DNA of 64,000 nt from Bifidobacterium callimiconis (GCF_003952005.1 NZ_QXGJ01000002.1:124001-188000); one strand, 5' to 3'; positions 7,419 through 18,972 are shown, counted from the stretch's first letter. Notes: generated by a model not told the origin, from the letters alone. Made by a program: numbers and translations.

Positions 7419-9758
7419 GTGACATCCCCTATTGCCGTGCTGCACGACGTACGTTTCAGCTATGACAATGGCGACACCTGGGCGTTGGATGACGTGGATC
7501 TGACGATTGGCGCCGGCGAGCGAGTGGCCATCGTCGGCGCCAACGGATCCGGCAAATCCACATTGGGACGGCTGATCGCCGGACTGGCCGCACCGGATTC
7601 CGGCACGATCGATCTGCTTGACGAGCCGGTGTTCCGCGACGGACGGGCAAATGCGAGCGCGTATCGTGCGGCATGGCACGGCATCGGCGCGGTGTTTCAG
7701 AATCCCGAGGATCAGATCGTCACCACCGTGACCGAGGATGATGTGGCGTTCGGACCGGAGAACCTCGGCGTGCCGCGGGAGCGCATCGGCGAGCGCATCG
7801 GCACGGCGTTGCGGCGTGTGGGCATGGACGGATTCGAGGCAAACGATCCGACACGCATGTCGGGCGGACAGCAGCAGCGTGTGGCCATCGCCGGCATGCT
7901 CGCCATGCGGCCGCGCATGCTGGTGCTTGACGAGCCGACTGCGATGCTTGATGAATCCGGCCGCGAAGAGATCATGCGCGTACTCGGCGAACTGCACGAT
8001 CACGGTGTGACGATCGTGCACATCACTCATGCCGAGGACGAGGCCGCGTTGGCCGACCGCGTCATCCGCATGGACCACGGACGTATCGTCGGCGACGGCG
8101 TCTCAGGCGCAGCTCCCCTCAGTCCGCCATACGGCGGCCAGCTCCCCTCAAAGAGGGGAGCCACAGCACAACCCTCATCCACGTTCCATACCATCGGCTC
8201 CCCTCTTAGAGGGGAGCCGTCTGCGCAGCAGACTGAGGGGAGCCCCCGCTCAATCGCATCCACGTCGGAATCACCAACCTCCTCCCCCATCATCTCCCTC
8301 TCCCACGTCTCCTTCTCCTACGCCAAAAACACCCCCGTCCTCACCGACGTCAACCTCACCATCGAGCCCGGCGAGACCGTGGCGATCATGGGGCACAACG
8401 GCTGCGGAAAATCCACGCTCACCCGTCTGCTCTGCGCGTTGGAGGCCCCCAACCGCGGCAGCATCACCGTCGACGGCATTCCGGTCGCCCGTGATACCGG
8501 TCGAGGCGCCAAGCCGCTGCGCCGTCGCGACCGCAAACGTCTCCGCGCCACCATCGGCTATGTCATGCAGCATCCCGAACGGCAGCTGTTTGCGGAAACC
8601 GTGGCCGAGGACGTGGCCTTCGGTCCCCGTAATCTCGGACTCGACGGATCCGAACTCGACGAGCGCGTCTCCCAGACGCTGAAGCCCCTCGGGCTTTCGC
8701 ATCTCGCTGGCCGGTCTCCGTTCGACCTTTCCGGCGGACAGCAGCGCATGGTCGCCATTGCCGGCATTCTAGCGTGGCGGCCGAAGATCCTTGTCATGGA
8801 CGAGCCGACCAGCAGTCTCGATACGTCAGCCACGCAGCGCATCCATACATTGATCGACGATCTCAGGACACAGGGCGTCACCGTGATCATCGTTACGCAT
8901 GATCGTGCCGAAGCCGAACTTGCCGATCGTGTGATCACCCTTGGAGATCACGCCGACGACGACCACAGGCCTGCCGAATCCCGGCAGCCGCGACCGTCCT
9001 TCATCGCCGCGCTTGACCCACGGGTGAAGATGGTGCTGTTCCTGATCATGATGTTCACCGCGTTCGCCATCGGCACGCCCATGCAATTGGCCGTGGCGGC
9101 GCTGACGGTGACGCTGATTCTTGCCGCCTCCCGACTCGGACCGGTGTCGGTGCTGCACTCGGTGCGGATGCTGCTCGCCCTGTTCGTCGTCATGAGCGCG
9201 CTCAATGTGTTCTTTGTCCGTACGGGCACACCGCTCGCGCATATCGGCCCGATTCCGATCACCGACGACGGCCTTTGGACGGCATTGGTCTATGCGGGAC
9301 GCCTGGCCCTGGTGGTGATTCTTGGCGCGATCATGCTCGGCACCACCACGCCGGTACGACTGACCGACGCCTTCGGTTCGCTCTTGTCGCCGTTGTCACG
9401 GATCGGCGTGCATACCGGTGAGATCGCGCTGACGATGAGTCTGGCATTACGGTTTATTCCCACGCTGACGCAGGAAACGAGGGATGTGATCGATGCACAG
9501 TCGGCGCGCGGCGGCAGCATCGAATCCGGTACGCCCATGCAGCGACTGCAGGCGTTGACGGCAATCATCGTTCCGGTGTTCGCCGGCGCGTTGCGTCATG
9601 CCGACAATCTGGGACTCGCGCTCGATGCCCGTTCCTACGAGGGCGGAGCGCATCGCACCCATTACCGTATGATGCGCGTCGGCGGCCGCGACATCGCGTT
9701 CGCCGGCATGGTCGTCGTCTACCTCGCCGCGCTGATTGCGCTGGCCTTCATCGCCTGA
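7419..9758 (+). CDS. Fused ECF transporter energising module: two ATPases plus EcfT
   Basis: 779-residue single chain that normally would be three proteins. ATPase 1 (residues 1-230): Walker A GANGSGKST, signature MSGGQQQR, Walker B MLVLDEPT. ATPase 2 (about 283-510): GHNGCGKST, LSGGQQRM, ILVMDEPTSS. C-terminal EcfT membrane domain (about 525-779) with several hydrophobic helices. It starts at GTG 7419 after AGGAAAGG. It powers S-components such as RibU, encoded just upstream. Oddity: residues 232-275, in the linker between the ATPases, are exactly encoded by a 132-bp palindromic repeat present elsewhere in the window. The codons just after it (about 8250-8370) favour C-ending choices more than the rest. 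Confidence 0.92.
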   Translation: MTSPIAVLHDVRFSYDNGDTWALDDVDLTIGAGERVAIVGANGSGKSTLGRLIAGLAAPDSGTIDLLDEPVFRDGRANASAYRAAWHGIGAVFQNPEDQIVTTVTEDDVAFGPENLGVPRERIGERIGTALRRVGMDGFEANDPTRMSGGQQQRVAIAGMLAMRPRMLVLDEPTAMLDESGREEIMRVLGELHDHGVTIVHITHAEDEAALADRVIRMDHGRIVGDGVSGAAPLSPPYGGQLPSKRGATAQPSSTFHTIGSPLRGEPSAQQTEGSPRSIASTSESPTSSPIISLSHVSFSYAKNTPVLTDVNLTIEPGETVAIMGHNGCGKSTLTRLLCALEAPNRGSITVDGIPVARDTGRGAKPLRRRDRKRLRATIGYVMQHPERQLFAETVAEDVAFGPRNLGLDGSELDERVSQTLKPLGLSHLAGRSPFDLSGGQQRMVAIAGILAWRPKILVMDEPTSSLDTSATQRIHTLIDDLRTQGVTVIIVTHDRAEAELADRVITLGDHADDDHRPAESRQPRPSFIAALDPRVKMVLFLIMMFTAFAIGTPMQLAVAALTVTLILAASRLGPVSVLHSVRMLLALFVVMSALNVFFVRTGTPLAHIGPIPITDDGLWTALVYAGRLALVVILGAIMLGTTTPVRLTDAFGSLLSPLSRIGVHTGEIALTMSLALRFIPTLTQETRDVIDAQSARGGSIESGTPMQRLQALTAIIVPVFAGALRHADNLGLALDARSYEGGAHRTHYRMMRVGGRDIAFAGMVVVYLAALIALAFIA
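8112..8243. repeat. Palindromic repeat copy A, inside the ECF coding sequence
   Basis: It is bounded by inverted 13-mers GCTCCCCTCAGTC (8112-8124) and its complement (8231-8243). Inside are hairpins at 8142-8160 (CTCCCCTC/GAGGGGAG), 8195-8219 (CGGCTCCCCTC/GAGGGGAGCCG) and TCTGC-GCA-GCAGA. It is 132 bp, exactly 44 codons, begins on a codon boundary and has no in-frame stop. Related copies lie at 44535-44728 and 54662-54790. Confidence 0.9.
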
Positions 9759-9815
9759 TCCAATTTCTACATTTGGACTATCAAATCCACACACGCATTC
9801 CGACTCAGGATAACG

Positions 9816-9861
9816 AAAAAGGGGTTGGGAGCCAGATATTGCTCTGACTTCCAACCCCTTT
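9816..9861. terminator. Terminator between the convergent ECF and clpC genes
   Basis: AAAGGGGTTGGGA (9818-9830) pairs with TTCCAACCCCTTT (9849-9861) around an 18-base loop. On the minus strand five T follow, so it works best for clpC, but it may stop both convergent genes. Confidence 0.85.
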
Positions 9862-9883
9862 ACGGGTATGACCGTTTGGTCGA

Positions 9884-12457
<2,574 letters not shown>

Positions 12458-12638
12458 GCTTTGTCCTCCCTAATAAAACTCTGTATCACTTTACCGATTT
12501 GCAGTGACGAACATTCCCCCGCTCTCACATATTGCGCTGTAAACGCAAAAAGATGGAAGGGGCCGGCCGCGCTCCCCGATGTTCCCGCGCCCGTCGGCTA
12601 TGCTGGGGACTACAACGACGTACATCAGGAGGTGCATC

Positions 12639-13622
12639 ATGACCAACGATGGCATCAACGGGGGTAAGGGAATGAACGGCGGTCTGCAGGACATCGTCGT
12701 CGGTGTGGACGGCTCCTCGGAGTCGTTCGCCGCATTGCGCTGGGCTCTGAACGAGGCGGGCAAGACCGGTCAGCAGGTGAACGCCGTGTTCGGCTGGACG
12801 CATTCGTGGGACATGGGTTCCGAACCGGATGACGATGAGTCGTGGAACAAGGTCCGTCACGAGATTGCGCGAACCCTGCGCGGATGGGTGGACGAGGCGT
12901 CGCGCGGCATCGCCTTCAACCCCGAAAATCTCAAACTCACTTCGGTGAAGGCGTCCGGTTCGGCGGCATTGTTGCAGATCGGCGCCGACGCCCAGCAGAT
13001 CGTGGTCGGACGGCGCAATCTGGGCCGCGTGGCCCGCTGGTTCCTGGGATCGTCGTCATCCTCGTTGGCCGAGGAGGCCAAGGTGCCGGTGACGGTGGTG
13101 CGCGGCGACGAGGACAAGGACTCCCCCGTTTCCGTGCAGGACAGCATCGCCCGTTCGCTCAGTCCGGAGAGCTTCGACCAGCGCGGCGGCGATGGCAGCG
13201 GACTGCGGCCGGTCGTGGTGGGCATCGACGGTTCCAAGACCTCGCAGCGTGCTTTGGATTTCGCTATCTACGAGGCGTCCGTCGATGGACGGCCGTTGCA
13301 CGTGCTGTTCTGCTGGCAGATGAAGGATCTGGGGGCCATCGAGGGCTATGAGACGACGGTGCCGTCCATTGCCGTCGGTCAGGAGCATGCCGAGAAGATT
13401 CTGGCCTCGGTAGTCGAGCGCGTCGAGCTGCCGTCGAACGTGACGATGACGACCAGCGCGTTCCACATCGCCGCCGGCAAGGGACTTGTCAGCGCATCAC
13501 GTTATGCGAATCGCGTGGTAGTGGGTTCGCGGGGCCTGTCCGGTTTGGATGCGCATTTCCTGGGTTCGGTCTCCCGTCAGGTGGTGGACGAGGCCGAGTG
13601 CACCGTCACCGTGGTGCACTGA
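12639..13622 (+). CDS. Universal stress protein with two tandem UspA domains
   Basis: 327 residues. Domain 1 (about 15-165) starts DIVVGVDGSSESFAALRWA. Domain 2 (about 190-327) starts VVVGIDGSKTSQRALDFA. The ATP-binding signature G-x2-G-x9-G-S is clear in the second domain (GSRGLSGLDAHFLGS) and recognisable in the first (GRRNLGRVARWFLGS). The ATG at 12639 has AGGAGG five bases upstream, the best ribosome site in the neighbourhood. Tandem Usp proteins of actinobacteria bind ATP and act in stress and growth arrest; the exact role is unknown. It is divergent from clpC, another stress gene. Confidence 0.92.
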   Translation: MTNDGINGGKGMNGGLQDIVVGVDGSSESFAALRWALNEAGKTGQQVNAVFGWTHSWDMGSEPDDDESWNKVRHEIARTLRGWVDEASRGIAFNPENLKLTSVKASGSAALLQIGADAQQIVVGRRNLGRVARWFLGSSSSSLAEEAKVPVTVVRGDEDKDSPVSVQDSIARSLSPESFDQRGGDGSGLRPVVVGIDGSKTSQRALDFAIYEASVDGRPLHVLFCWQMKDLGAIEGYETTVPSIAVGQEHAEKILASVVERVELPSNVTMTTSAFHIAAGKGLVSASRYANRVVVGSRGLSGLDAHFLGSVSRQVVDEAECTVTVVH

Positions 13623-13633
13623 CGACGATTGCC

Positions 13634-13675
13634 GGTATGCAGTATGCAGAACAGTATGGCTGCATACCGCATACC
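13634..13675. repeat. GGTATGC hairpin cluster after the Usp gene
   Basis: GGTATGCAGTATGCAG (13634-13649) is inverted at 13660-13675 with one mismatch around a 10-base loop, and further GGTATGC/CCATAC units follow to about 13695. It is a small local inverted repeat of unknown function upstream of the bidirectional terminator. Confidence 0.5.
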
Positions 13676-13696
13676 AATATGACGGTATGCCATACG

Positions 13697-13748
13697 ATGA
13701 ATAACGCCCGCGACGAATGTCGATGCATTCGCCGCGGGCGTTATTCAT
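13697..13748. terminator. Long bidirectional terminator between Usp and DUF3027 genes
   Basis: ATGAATAACGCCCGCG (13697-13712) forms a perfect 16-bp stem with 13733-13748. The loop itself holds CGAATG/CATTCG. The flanking genes converge here. There is no strong T-tract, but the ATTCAT arms are AT-rich. Confidence 0.65.
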
Positions 13749-13829
13749 TCACGGTTCGCGATTATCGATCATATCGATCCGGACGATTGATCCGCGCAAT
13801 CGTCGGATGCCGACGTCCGTCCGAATCGC

Positions 13830-14906
13830 TTACTTGGACCGTTTGGGCATCTGCGACAGGAACACGATGGTGTGTCCGTTGCGCATGCCGAGATAGTGGC
13901 CGTTGTCGTCAAACGTGCCTGCGTCGGCTCCCTGCGCGGCTTCCATGGCCTCGATGTCACCACGCTCCTCGCGCGGCGCCTGTTCGACGATGTCGATGTG
14001 CATGTCATCGTAGGCGGGCTTGGACTGGATCCACAGGCTGCTCGGCTCCGGCGGCTCGATCTCGGAATGCTCGCCGCAACCGTGGTCGCGGGACACCACA
14101 CGACCATCGTCCGGACTCCACTTGTTGGCGCAGACGCCGAACATGAGGTTCAGTTCGCCCTGCAACGGAATGAAGAAGCCGCAGGTCTGGCAGGCCAGTC
14201 CGTCTGCGGTCTTGGTGGACAGCGATTTGGGACCGTGGGGACCGGAATACCAACGTTCGGCGGCCTGCGCGCGACCGAGGGGGGTCAGAACCCTCCTGCG
14301 GGACAGTTCGAATTCGTTGGCGACACGGATCTTCGATGCAATCGGCTCGTCATGGCTGACGGTCTCGTCCTCGACATCGTTGGTCTCCGCCGCGGCGGCA
14401 TCATCCGAGCTTTCCGGTTCCGACGTTTCGGCGGAATCACCCTGCTCGGCGGCGCTCACTGTCGGCGCGTCGGCCTTCCCGTCCTCGTCCGCGGTCTTCT
14501 CCGCATCGGCGTCGAATCCGTCCTCCAGACGCGGATCGTCCGGCTCGGTGCCGAGCGCGTCGGTCACCGCCAGATCGGAGGGCAGCAGACGATCCTTCCA
14601 CGGAATCCACTGCGGAGGCATGAGCGAGTCCTCGCCGGGAATCAACGACGACTCGCTGACCGTCCACAGTCCCCGTTCCTCGTCGTGATACAGCATGACC
14701 GACCACTGCCAGCCTTCATAGCCGGGAATATGGGCGGCGAACCGGAAATCGGATACGCTGTCCTCCAGCTCCTGAACGCCGAGGAAGTCGCCGACCTGAG
14801 AGTCGTCGTCCGCCACCTCGAAGGCCACGGCATGGGCCATGAGACGGGGGTCGGTTGCGGTCGTCTCGACGTCGTTCACGACGTCCTCATTCGTGTTATC
14901 GGTCAC
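13830..14906 (-). CDS. DUF3027 family protein
   Basis: 358-residue soluble actinobacterial protein of unknown function. The N-terminal half contains VGDFLGVQELEDSVSDFRFA and GYEGWQWSVMLYHDEE. An acidic low-complexity linker follows (about residues 125-195). The C-terminal half holds a cysteine cluster, CQTCGFFIPL then GVCANKWSPDDGRVVS and HGCGEHSE, that looks like a metal-binding knuckle. Its ATG at 14906 follows the stop of the cold-shock gene by six bases, so the two are translated from one message. The constant pairing with a CspA-like protein suggests a nucleic-acid-linked role (inference). Confidence 0.85.
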   Translation of the reverse strand: MTDNTNEDVVNDVETTATDPRLMAHAVAFEVADDDSQVGDFLGVQELEDSVSDFRFAAHIPGYEGWQWSVMLYHDEERGLWTVSESSLIPGEDSLMPPQWIPWKDRLLPSDLAVTDALGTEPDDPRLEDGFDADAEKTADEDGKADAPTVSAAEQGDSAETSEPESSDDAAAAETNDVEDETVSHDEPIASKIRVANEFELSRRRVLTPLGRAQAAERWYSGPHGPKSLSTKTADGLACQTCGFFIPLQGELNLMFGVCANKWSPDDGRVVSRDHGCGEHSEIEPPEPSSLWIQSKPAYDDMHIDIVEQAPREERGDIEAMEAAQGADAGTFDDNGHYLGMRNGHTIVFLSQMPKRSK

Positions 14907-14912
14907 GGGGCA

Positions 14913-15302
14913 TCAGTCCTGAACGTCGAAGTTGTCCGCCACGGCGCGCAGCAGGGTGGCGAGTTTCTTGGAATCCGCCTGCGACGGGTAGCGGTGACGG
15001 CGCAGACCATTGCCGGCCGCATCGAGCAGCTTGATCAGGTCCTCCACAATTGCGGCCATATCGTCCGGCTTGGGACGGCTGGCCTTGACCATGGACGGCA
15101 TGGGACCGATCACGGTCACGCCCATGGCCTGCGGGCCCTTGCGGCCGTCGATCACCGAGAACTCCACCTTGGCACCCTTGCGCAACGTAGTGGTGCCCTG
15201 GGGCAACGCCGTGGCGGGCATGAACACGTCCTTGCCATCGTCACCGGTGATGAAGCCGTAGCCTTTTTTCGCGTCAAACCAACGAACTTTTCCGCTGGGC
15301 AT
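14913..15302 (-). CDS. Cold-shock-domain protein with C-terminal extension
   Basis: 129 residues. Residues 1-65 are a cold-shock domain (GKVRWFDAKKGYGFITGDD with the RNP1-like KGYGFI, and DVFMPATAL in place of the usual DVFVHxS RNP2). The remaining 64 residues are a helical extension (DDMAAIVEDLIKLLDA, KKLATLLRAVADNF) not present in classical CspA. RNA/ssDNA binding is expected from the domain. It sits at the head of an operon with the DUF3027 gene and is distinct from the short CspA at 21503. Confidence 0.88.
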   Translation of the reverse strand: MPSGKVRWFDAKKGYGFITGDDGKDVFMPATALPQGTTTLRKGAKVEFSVIDGRKGPQAMGVTVIGPMPSMVKASRPKPDDMAAIVEDLIKLLDAAGNGLRRHRYPSQADSKKLATLLRAVADNFDVQD

Positions 15303-15348
15303 ACCAAATACACCTCACTGATTACGACAGTCGATCTCTTCACACATC

Positions 15349-15378
15349 GGCTTTGCGGCACGGTCGCGCCACAAAGCC
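15349..15378. other. Hairpin between the histidine kinase gene and the cold-shock gene
   Basis: GGCTTTG (15349-15355) pairs with CAAAGCC (15372-15378) and partly further inward. It follows the kinase stop codon by 17 bases but lacks a T-tract on either strand, so terminator function is doubtful. Confidence 0.35.
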
Positions 15379-15394
15379 AAATTATTATTCTATC

Positions 15395-17212
15395 CTAAGC
15401 CTTCGCCGGCCGTACGCTCTCAGAGGGATTTGCCGTCGCCGACGTGGCCGACGCGTCACCGGTGTCCGCCTTCTGCGGCTCCTCCTGAATGGGGATGATC
15501 ACGGTGAACGTCAGTCCACCGCCCGTCGTTTCGGACGCGCAGATCAGACCGTGATGGGCCTTGACCGCCGACTGGGCGATGGCCATGCCAAGACCGGTGC
15601 CGCCCTTTTCGCGGGCGCGTGACGGATCGGCCGTATAGAACCGTTCAAAGATCATCTGCCGCGACTGGGGAGCCATGCCCGGACCGTGGTCGACCACCTG
15701 CATGACGGCGAACCGCTGGCCGGAACCGGTGGACGACGCCACCTGCACGGCCTGAATGAACTGGTCGAGCGAAGTGTCGGTGGACGGCATCTTGCCCAGA
15801 TCGACGTGCGGCAGTGACGCGGTGAGCACGGACAGTCCCATTTCCACCGGAGAATCCTCCGGAGTGTACCGATGGATGTTGCCCACGATGTTCGTGATGA
15901 CCTGACGCAGTCGCGCGGGATCGCCCTGAATCGTGATCGGTTCGAGCTTGCCCTCCTGGAATTCCAGACGTGCGGGTTCCGGCGCCTTGCCATCCGCGCT
16001 CATCAGCGGAGCATCGGTACCGACCACCGTTACGCCGCCAAGACGAATCGCGCGTTCGGGATCCAGTGCGTGCAGGTCCTCGGCGGAATCCGCCACGATG
16101 CCGTTGAGCTTGGCCTTCTGATTGAGGTCGATGCCACGCCCTTCGTCCATACGGGCCAGAGACAGCAGATCCTCGACCAGCGCCGCCATGCGCGTACTGG
16201 ACTTCTCGATGCGATCGATCGATTCGTCGGCGCGTTCGAGCGCACCGGGATAGTCACGCTGCATCTTGTACAGTTCGGCGTATCCGTGAATAGCGGCAAG
16301 CGGCGTACGCAGCTCATGGCTGGCGTCGGAAACGAACCGCTTCATCTTATCGGTGGTTTCCCGCTGTTCGCGGAAGCTTTGCTCGATACGCGCCAGCATC
16401 TGGTTGAGCGATGCGGACAACGATCCGACCTCGGTGTTCTCCGGGGCGGACGGCACGCGCTGCGACAGATCGCCGTTGGCGATCTTGGCCGCCGTCTTCT
16501 CGATGCGTTTGAGCGGCAGCAGCGTACGATCGACGGCGATGGTGGCCATCACCGTGGCGAACACGATGGTGGCGATGCCCACCACGAGGAAGTATTTGGT
16601 GATGATGCCGAGCGTGTCCTGCATGTCGTGCAGCGACAATCCGATCAGCGCCACGCCGCGGACGACGTCCCCGCTGTCGGGATCCTTGACCGTATATTGC
16701 AGGGCGACCACACGCCATGGCGACATGGCCACCTTAAGGGATGAACGACTGACGGATCCCGATCCCACCTGCACCTGGGCGTCGGTGGTGAAGGGCTGGC
16801 CGAACTGGATGCCGTCAAGGCTGCCCGACGCCGGAAGCTTCGGTATGGAGACCACGCTGCCCTGCAGCTTCGGCACCAGCGGCGTGCTCTCGATGTTGTA
16901 GTCGGCGTCGCGGAACTGCACGAAGTACAGATTGCCGCTGATCGTGCTGTTGTTGTCGGCGTGCTGCAGCTGATCGATGTTGTTGATCACCAGACCGGCC
17001 TGATTGGTCAGCTGATTGTCGGTCTTGTCGACGATGTAGGCGCTGACCAGCTGCCGTACCGCGAACGCGATCACGCCCCCGGACACCAACAGCAGGACCA
17101 GAATGATCGACACCAGTTTGGTGGACAACGACACGGCGTCAAGGTGGCGCACGAGAGGGTTCTCATGGCGGGTCTTGCCGGCCTTCGCTCCCCTCTTGCC
17201 TGAAACGGCCAC
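15395..17212 (-). CDS. Sensor histidine kinase of a two-component system
   Basis: 605-residue membrane kinase. A transmembrane helix is at about residues 32-54, then an extracytoplasmic sensor region of about 150 residues, and a second helix near 205-228. A HAMP segment follows, then the H-box SDASHELRTPLAAIHGYAEL (phosphoacceptor His), and an ATPase domain with N-box-like ITNIVGNIHRYTP and G-boxes DHGPGMA and GGTGLGMAI. The ATPase domain carries an insert of about 40 residues. Its start lies four bases after the response regulator stop, so the two form a cognate pair. The signal sensed is unknown; architecture resembles actinobacterial MprB/TrcS-type kinases. Confidence 0.93.
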   Translation of the reverse strand: MAVSGKRGAKAGKTRHENPLVRHLDAVSLSTKLVSIILVLLLVSGGVIAFAVRQLVSAYIVDKTDNQLTNQAGLVINNIDQLQHADNNSTISGNLYFVQFRDADYNIESTPLVPKLQGSVVSIPKLPASGSLDGIQFGQPFTTDAQVQVGSGSVSRSSLKVAMSPWRVVALQYTVKDPDSGDVVRGVALIGLSLHDMQDTLGIITKYFLVVGIATIVFATVMATIAVDRTLLPLKRIEKTAAKIANGDLSQRVPSAPENTEVGSLSASLNQMLARIEQSFREQRETTDKMKRFVSDASHELRTPLAAIHGYAELYKMQRDYPGALERADESIDRIEKSSTRMAALVEDLLSLARMDEGRGIDLNQKAKLNGIVADSAEDLHALDPERAIRLGGVTVVGTDAPLMSADGKAPEPARLEFQEGKLEPITIQGDPARLRQVITNIVGNIHRYTPEDSPVEMGLSVLTASLPHVDLGKMPSTDTSLDQFIQAVQVASSTGSGQRFAVMQVVDHGPGMAPQSRQMIFERFYTADPSRAREKGGTGLGMAIAQSAVKAHHGLICASETTGGGLTFTVIIPIQEEPQKADTGDASATSATANPSESVRPAKA

Positions 17213-17216
17213 CGGA

Positions 17217-17960
17217 TCACGCCCCCGGAGCGGACTTCGGGGAACGGATCATATAGCCGATGCCTCGCTTGGTCTGGATCAGCGGATCGACCTTGCGTTC
17301 GGTGCCGTCCTCGTCGGTGTACATCACACCGTCCACCTTCTTGCGCAGGTAGGAGATGTAGGATTCCACGATCGCCGCATCGCCGCCCCAGTCGTACTGC
17401 CACACGTGGTCGAGGATCTGCGCCTTGGAGAGCACGCGGCCCTCGTTGTCCATGAGGTAGCGCAGCAGCTTGTACTCGGTGGGGCTGAGTTCCACCACCT
17501 GACCGTGACGGGTCACGTCGTGGGAGTCCTCGTTGATCTCGAGATCGGCCACGCGGATGATCGGATCATCCTCGACCTGCTCGCGGGTGCGGCGCAGGAT
17601 GGCGCGGATGCGAGCCACCACCTCTTCGAGACTGAACGGCTTGGTCACGTAATCGTCGCCGCCCACGGTGAGACCCATGACCTTGTCCTGGGTGTCGTCG
17701 CGTGCGGTGAGGAACAGCACCGGAGCGTCGATGCCTTCCTGACGGATACGACGGGTCACGGTGAATCCGTCGATGTCCGGGAGCATCACATCGAGCACGA
17801 TCAGATCGGGGTCGGTCTTCTCGATCACCTCGATGGCTTCGGAACCGGAAGCCGCCGTGGCCACTTCGAAACCGGAGAAATGCAGGGACGCCACCAGCAG
17901 GTCGCGGATGGACGGTTCATCATCTACAACGACAATCGATGCCTCAATGGATTTGCTCAT
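17217..17960 (-). CDS. OmpR/PhoB-family response regulator
   Basis: 247 residues. Receiver domain (10-125) with the acidic pair in VVDDEPS, phosphoacceptor Asp in LIVLDVMLPDIDG and the conserved Lys in VTKPFSLEE. Winged-helix DNA-binding domain (about 145-245) with LSPTEYKLLRYLMDN and QTKRGIGYMIR. Between them is a linker, and a loop (DGVMYTDEDGTERK) lengthens the wing region. It is translated just ahead of its kinase and starts at ATG 17960 after GTGGAAG. Targets are not evident; the TPM-domain gene 52 bases upstream may share the transcript. Confidence 0.95.
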   Translation of the reverse strand: MSKSIEASIVVVDDEPSIRDLLVASLHFSGFEVATAASGSEAIEVIEKTDPDLIVLDVMLPDIDGFTVTRRIRQEGIDAPVLFLTARDDTQDKVMGLTVGGDDYVTKPFSLEEVVARIRAILRRTREQVEDDPIIRVADLEINEDSHDVTRHGQVVELSPTEYKLLRYLMDNEGRVLSKAQILDHVWQYDWGGDAAIVESYISYLRKKVDGVMYTDEDGTERKVDPLIQTKRGIGYMIRSPKSAPGA

Positions 17961-18012
17961 GCTTCCACCATGCCTTCACCCTCTGGATGTTTCCTGAATG
18001 TCGTCTGAATCA

Positions 18013-18972
18013 TTAATTGGATTTACGGGGGCCATCGGCGGAATCATCGTCCGCGTCCTCGTCAGGATCGTCATCACCGTTGCCGTCATCACCGTTGCCG
18101 TCGGCCGCGTCGGCATCGCTCGTATTGCCGTCCTTTTCGACTCGTCCGGCGGTTTCCGACGAATCGTCGGTCTCCGACGAATTCGACGATGTATCCGTCG
18201 ACGTATCCGGTTCCGTCGTGTCGCCGCCGCGCTTCGACCGACGGCGCTGCCTGCGGGCCAGCTGCTTCTCCGCACGGGACTGGGCGCGGGAATGCCCCTT
18301 CTTATGCAGTACGAAGAACACGCCCGCAGCGACGACCAATACCACCAGCGCCACGATGAAGATGACGACGCCTACATGGCTGGCGGCCGACGGCGTGGAT
18401 GTGGTCTTGGCCGCCTTGATCTGATCGGTGAGCGCGATGGCCGACCCCGACCAGTCCGGAGTATCCCCCTCGGTCAGCGGCTTGAGCGCGGCCGACGACA
18501 TCTCGCCGGCGGCATCCTGCAGCCACTTATCGGAATTCTTGGAGATGGCCACTACCAGATTGCCGTCCTCGGACGCCACGGCGAGCAGCACGGTATTGGG
18601 TTCGGGATTGGTGGAGTTGAGCACGTCGGTGGCCCATTCCTCGGGATCCTTGCCCTCGGCGAACTTGGGCAGGTACAGCAGTTTCACCGTTACGCCGGTC
18701 TCCTGCTTGGTGGAGTCGATGGCGTCGGTGACCTTGCCGAGATTGTCGCCAAGCAGGTTTTCGGTATCGGTGATGTTGTCGGTGACGGTCACCGCGCTCT
18801 GCGTGCCTTCGGAGCCGCTGCCGGACTGGTCCGTCGACTGGCTGGATTGATCGGTGGCGTCGTCGGCCCAGGTCAGGGGAGCCGGAGCCATCATGAGCGA
18901 ACCGGTCATGGCGACCGTGGCGACCAGTGCGATGATCATACCGATCACGCCGCGCGGCGTCGTCCGTTCCAT
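18013..18972 (-). CDS. TPM-domain membrane protein with acidic cytoplasmic tail
   Basis: 319 residues from the chosen start. A Sec-type signal (MERTTPRGVIGMIIALVATV, then a cleavage-like APLTWADD) leads into a TPM domain of about 150 residues (VTVTDNITDTENLLGDNLGK to NSDKWLQDA), a family known for extracytoplasmic phosphatase-like or assembly roles. A transmembrane helix follows (VVIFIVALVVLVVAAGVFFV), then a basic patch and a tail of Ser/Thr/Asp. I start at ATG 18972, with GGAG eight bases upstream, giving a normal signal peptide. An ATG at 19050 adds an acidic 26-residue leader and would put the shared 23-bp motif inside the gene. It lies upstream of the two-component genes. Confidence 0.8.
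   Translation of the reverse strand: MERTTPRGVIGMIIALVATVAMTGSLMMAPAPLTWADDATDQSSQSTDQSGSGSEGTQSAVTVTDNITDTENLLGDNLGKVTDAIDSTKQETGVTVKLLYLPKFAEGKDPEEWATDVLNSTNPEPNTVLLAVASEDGNLVVAISKNSDKWLQDAAGEMSSAALKPLTEGDTPDWSGSAIALTDQIKAAKTTSTPSAASHVGVVIFIVALVVLVVAAGVFFVLHKKGHSRAQSRAEKQLARRQRRRSKRGGDTTEPDTSTDTSSNSSETDDSSETAGRVEKDGNTSDADAADGNGDDGNGDDDPDEDADDDSADGPRKSN

Noticed and set aside
12458..12520. ClgR box or HspR (HAIR) site before clpC
   Set aside because: Only a loose TTCG-N5-GCAA resemblance is present and no CTTGAGT-N7-ACTCAAG, too weak to annotate.
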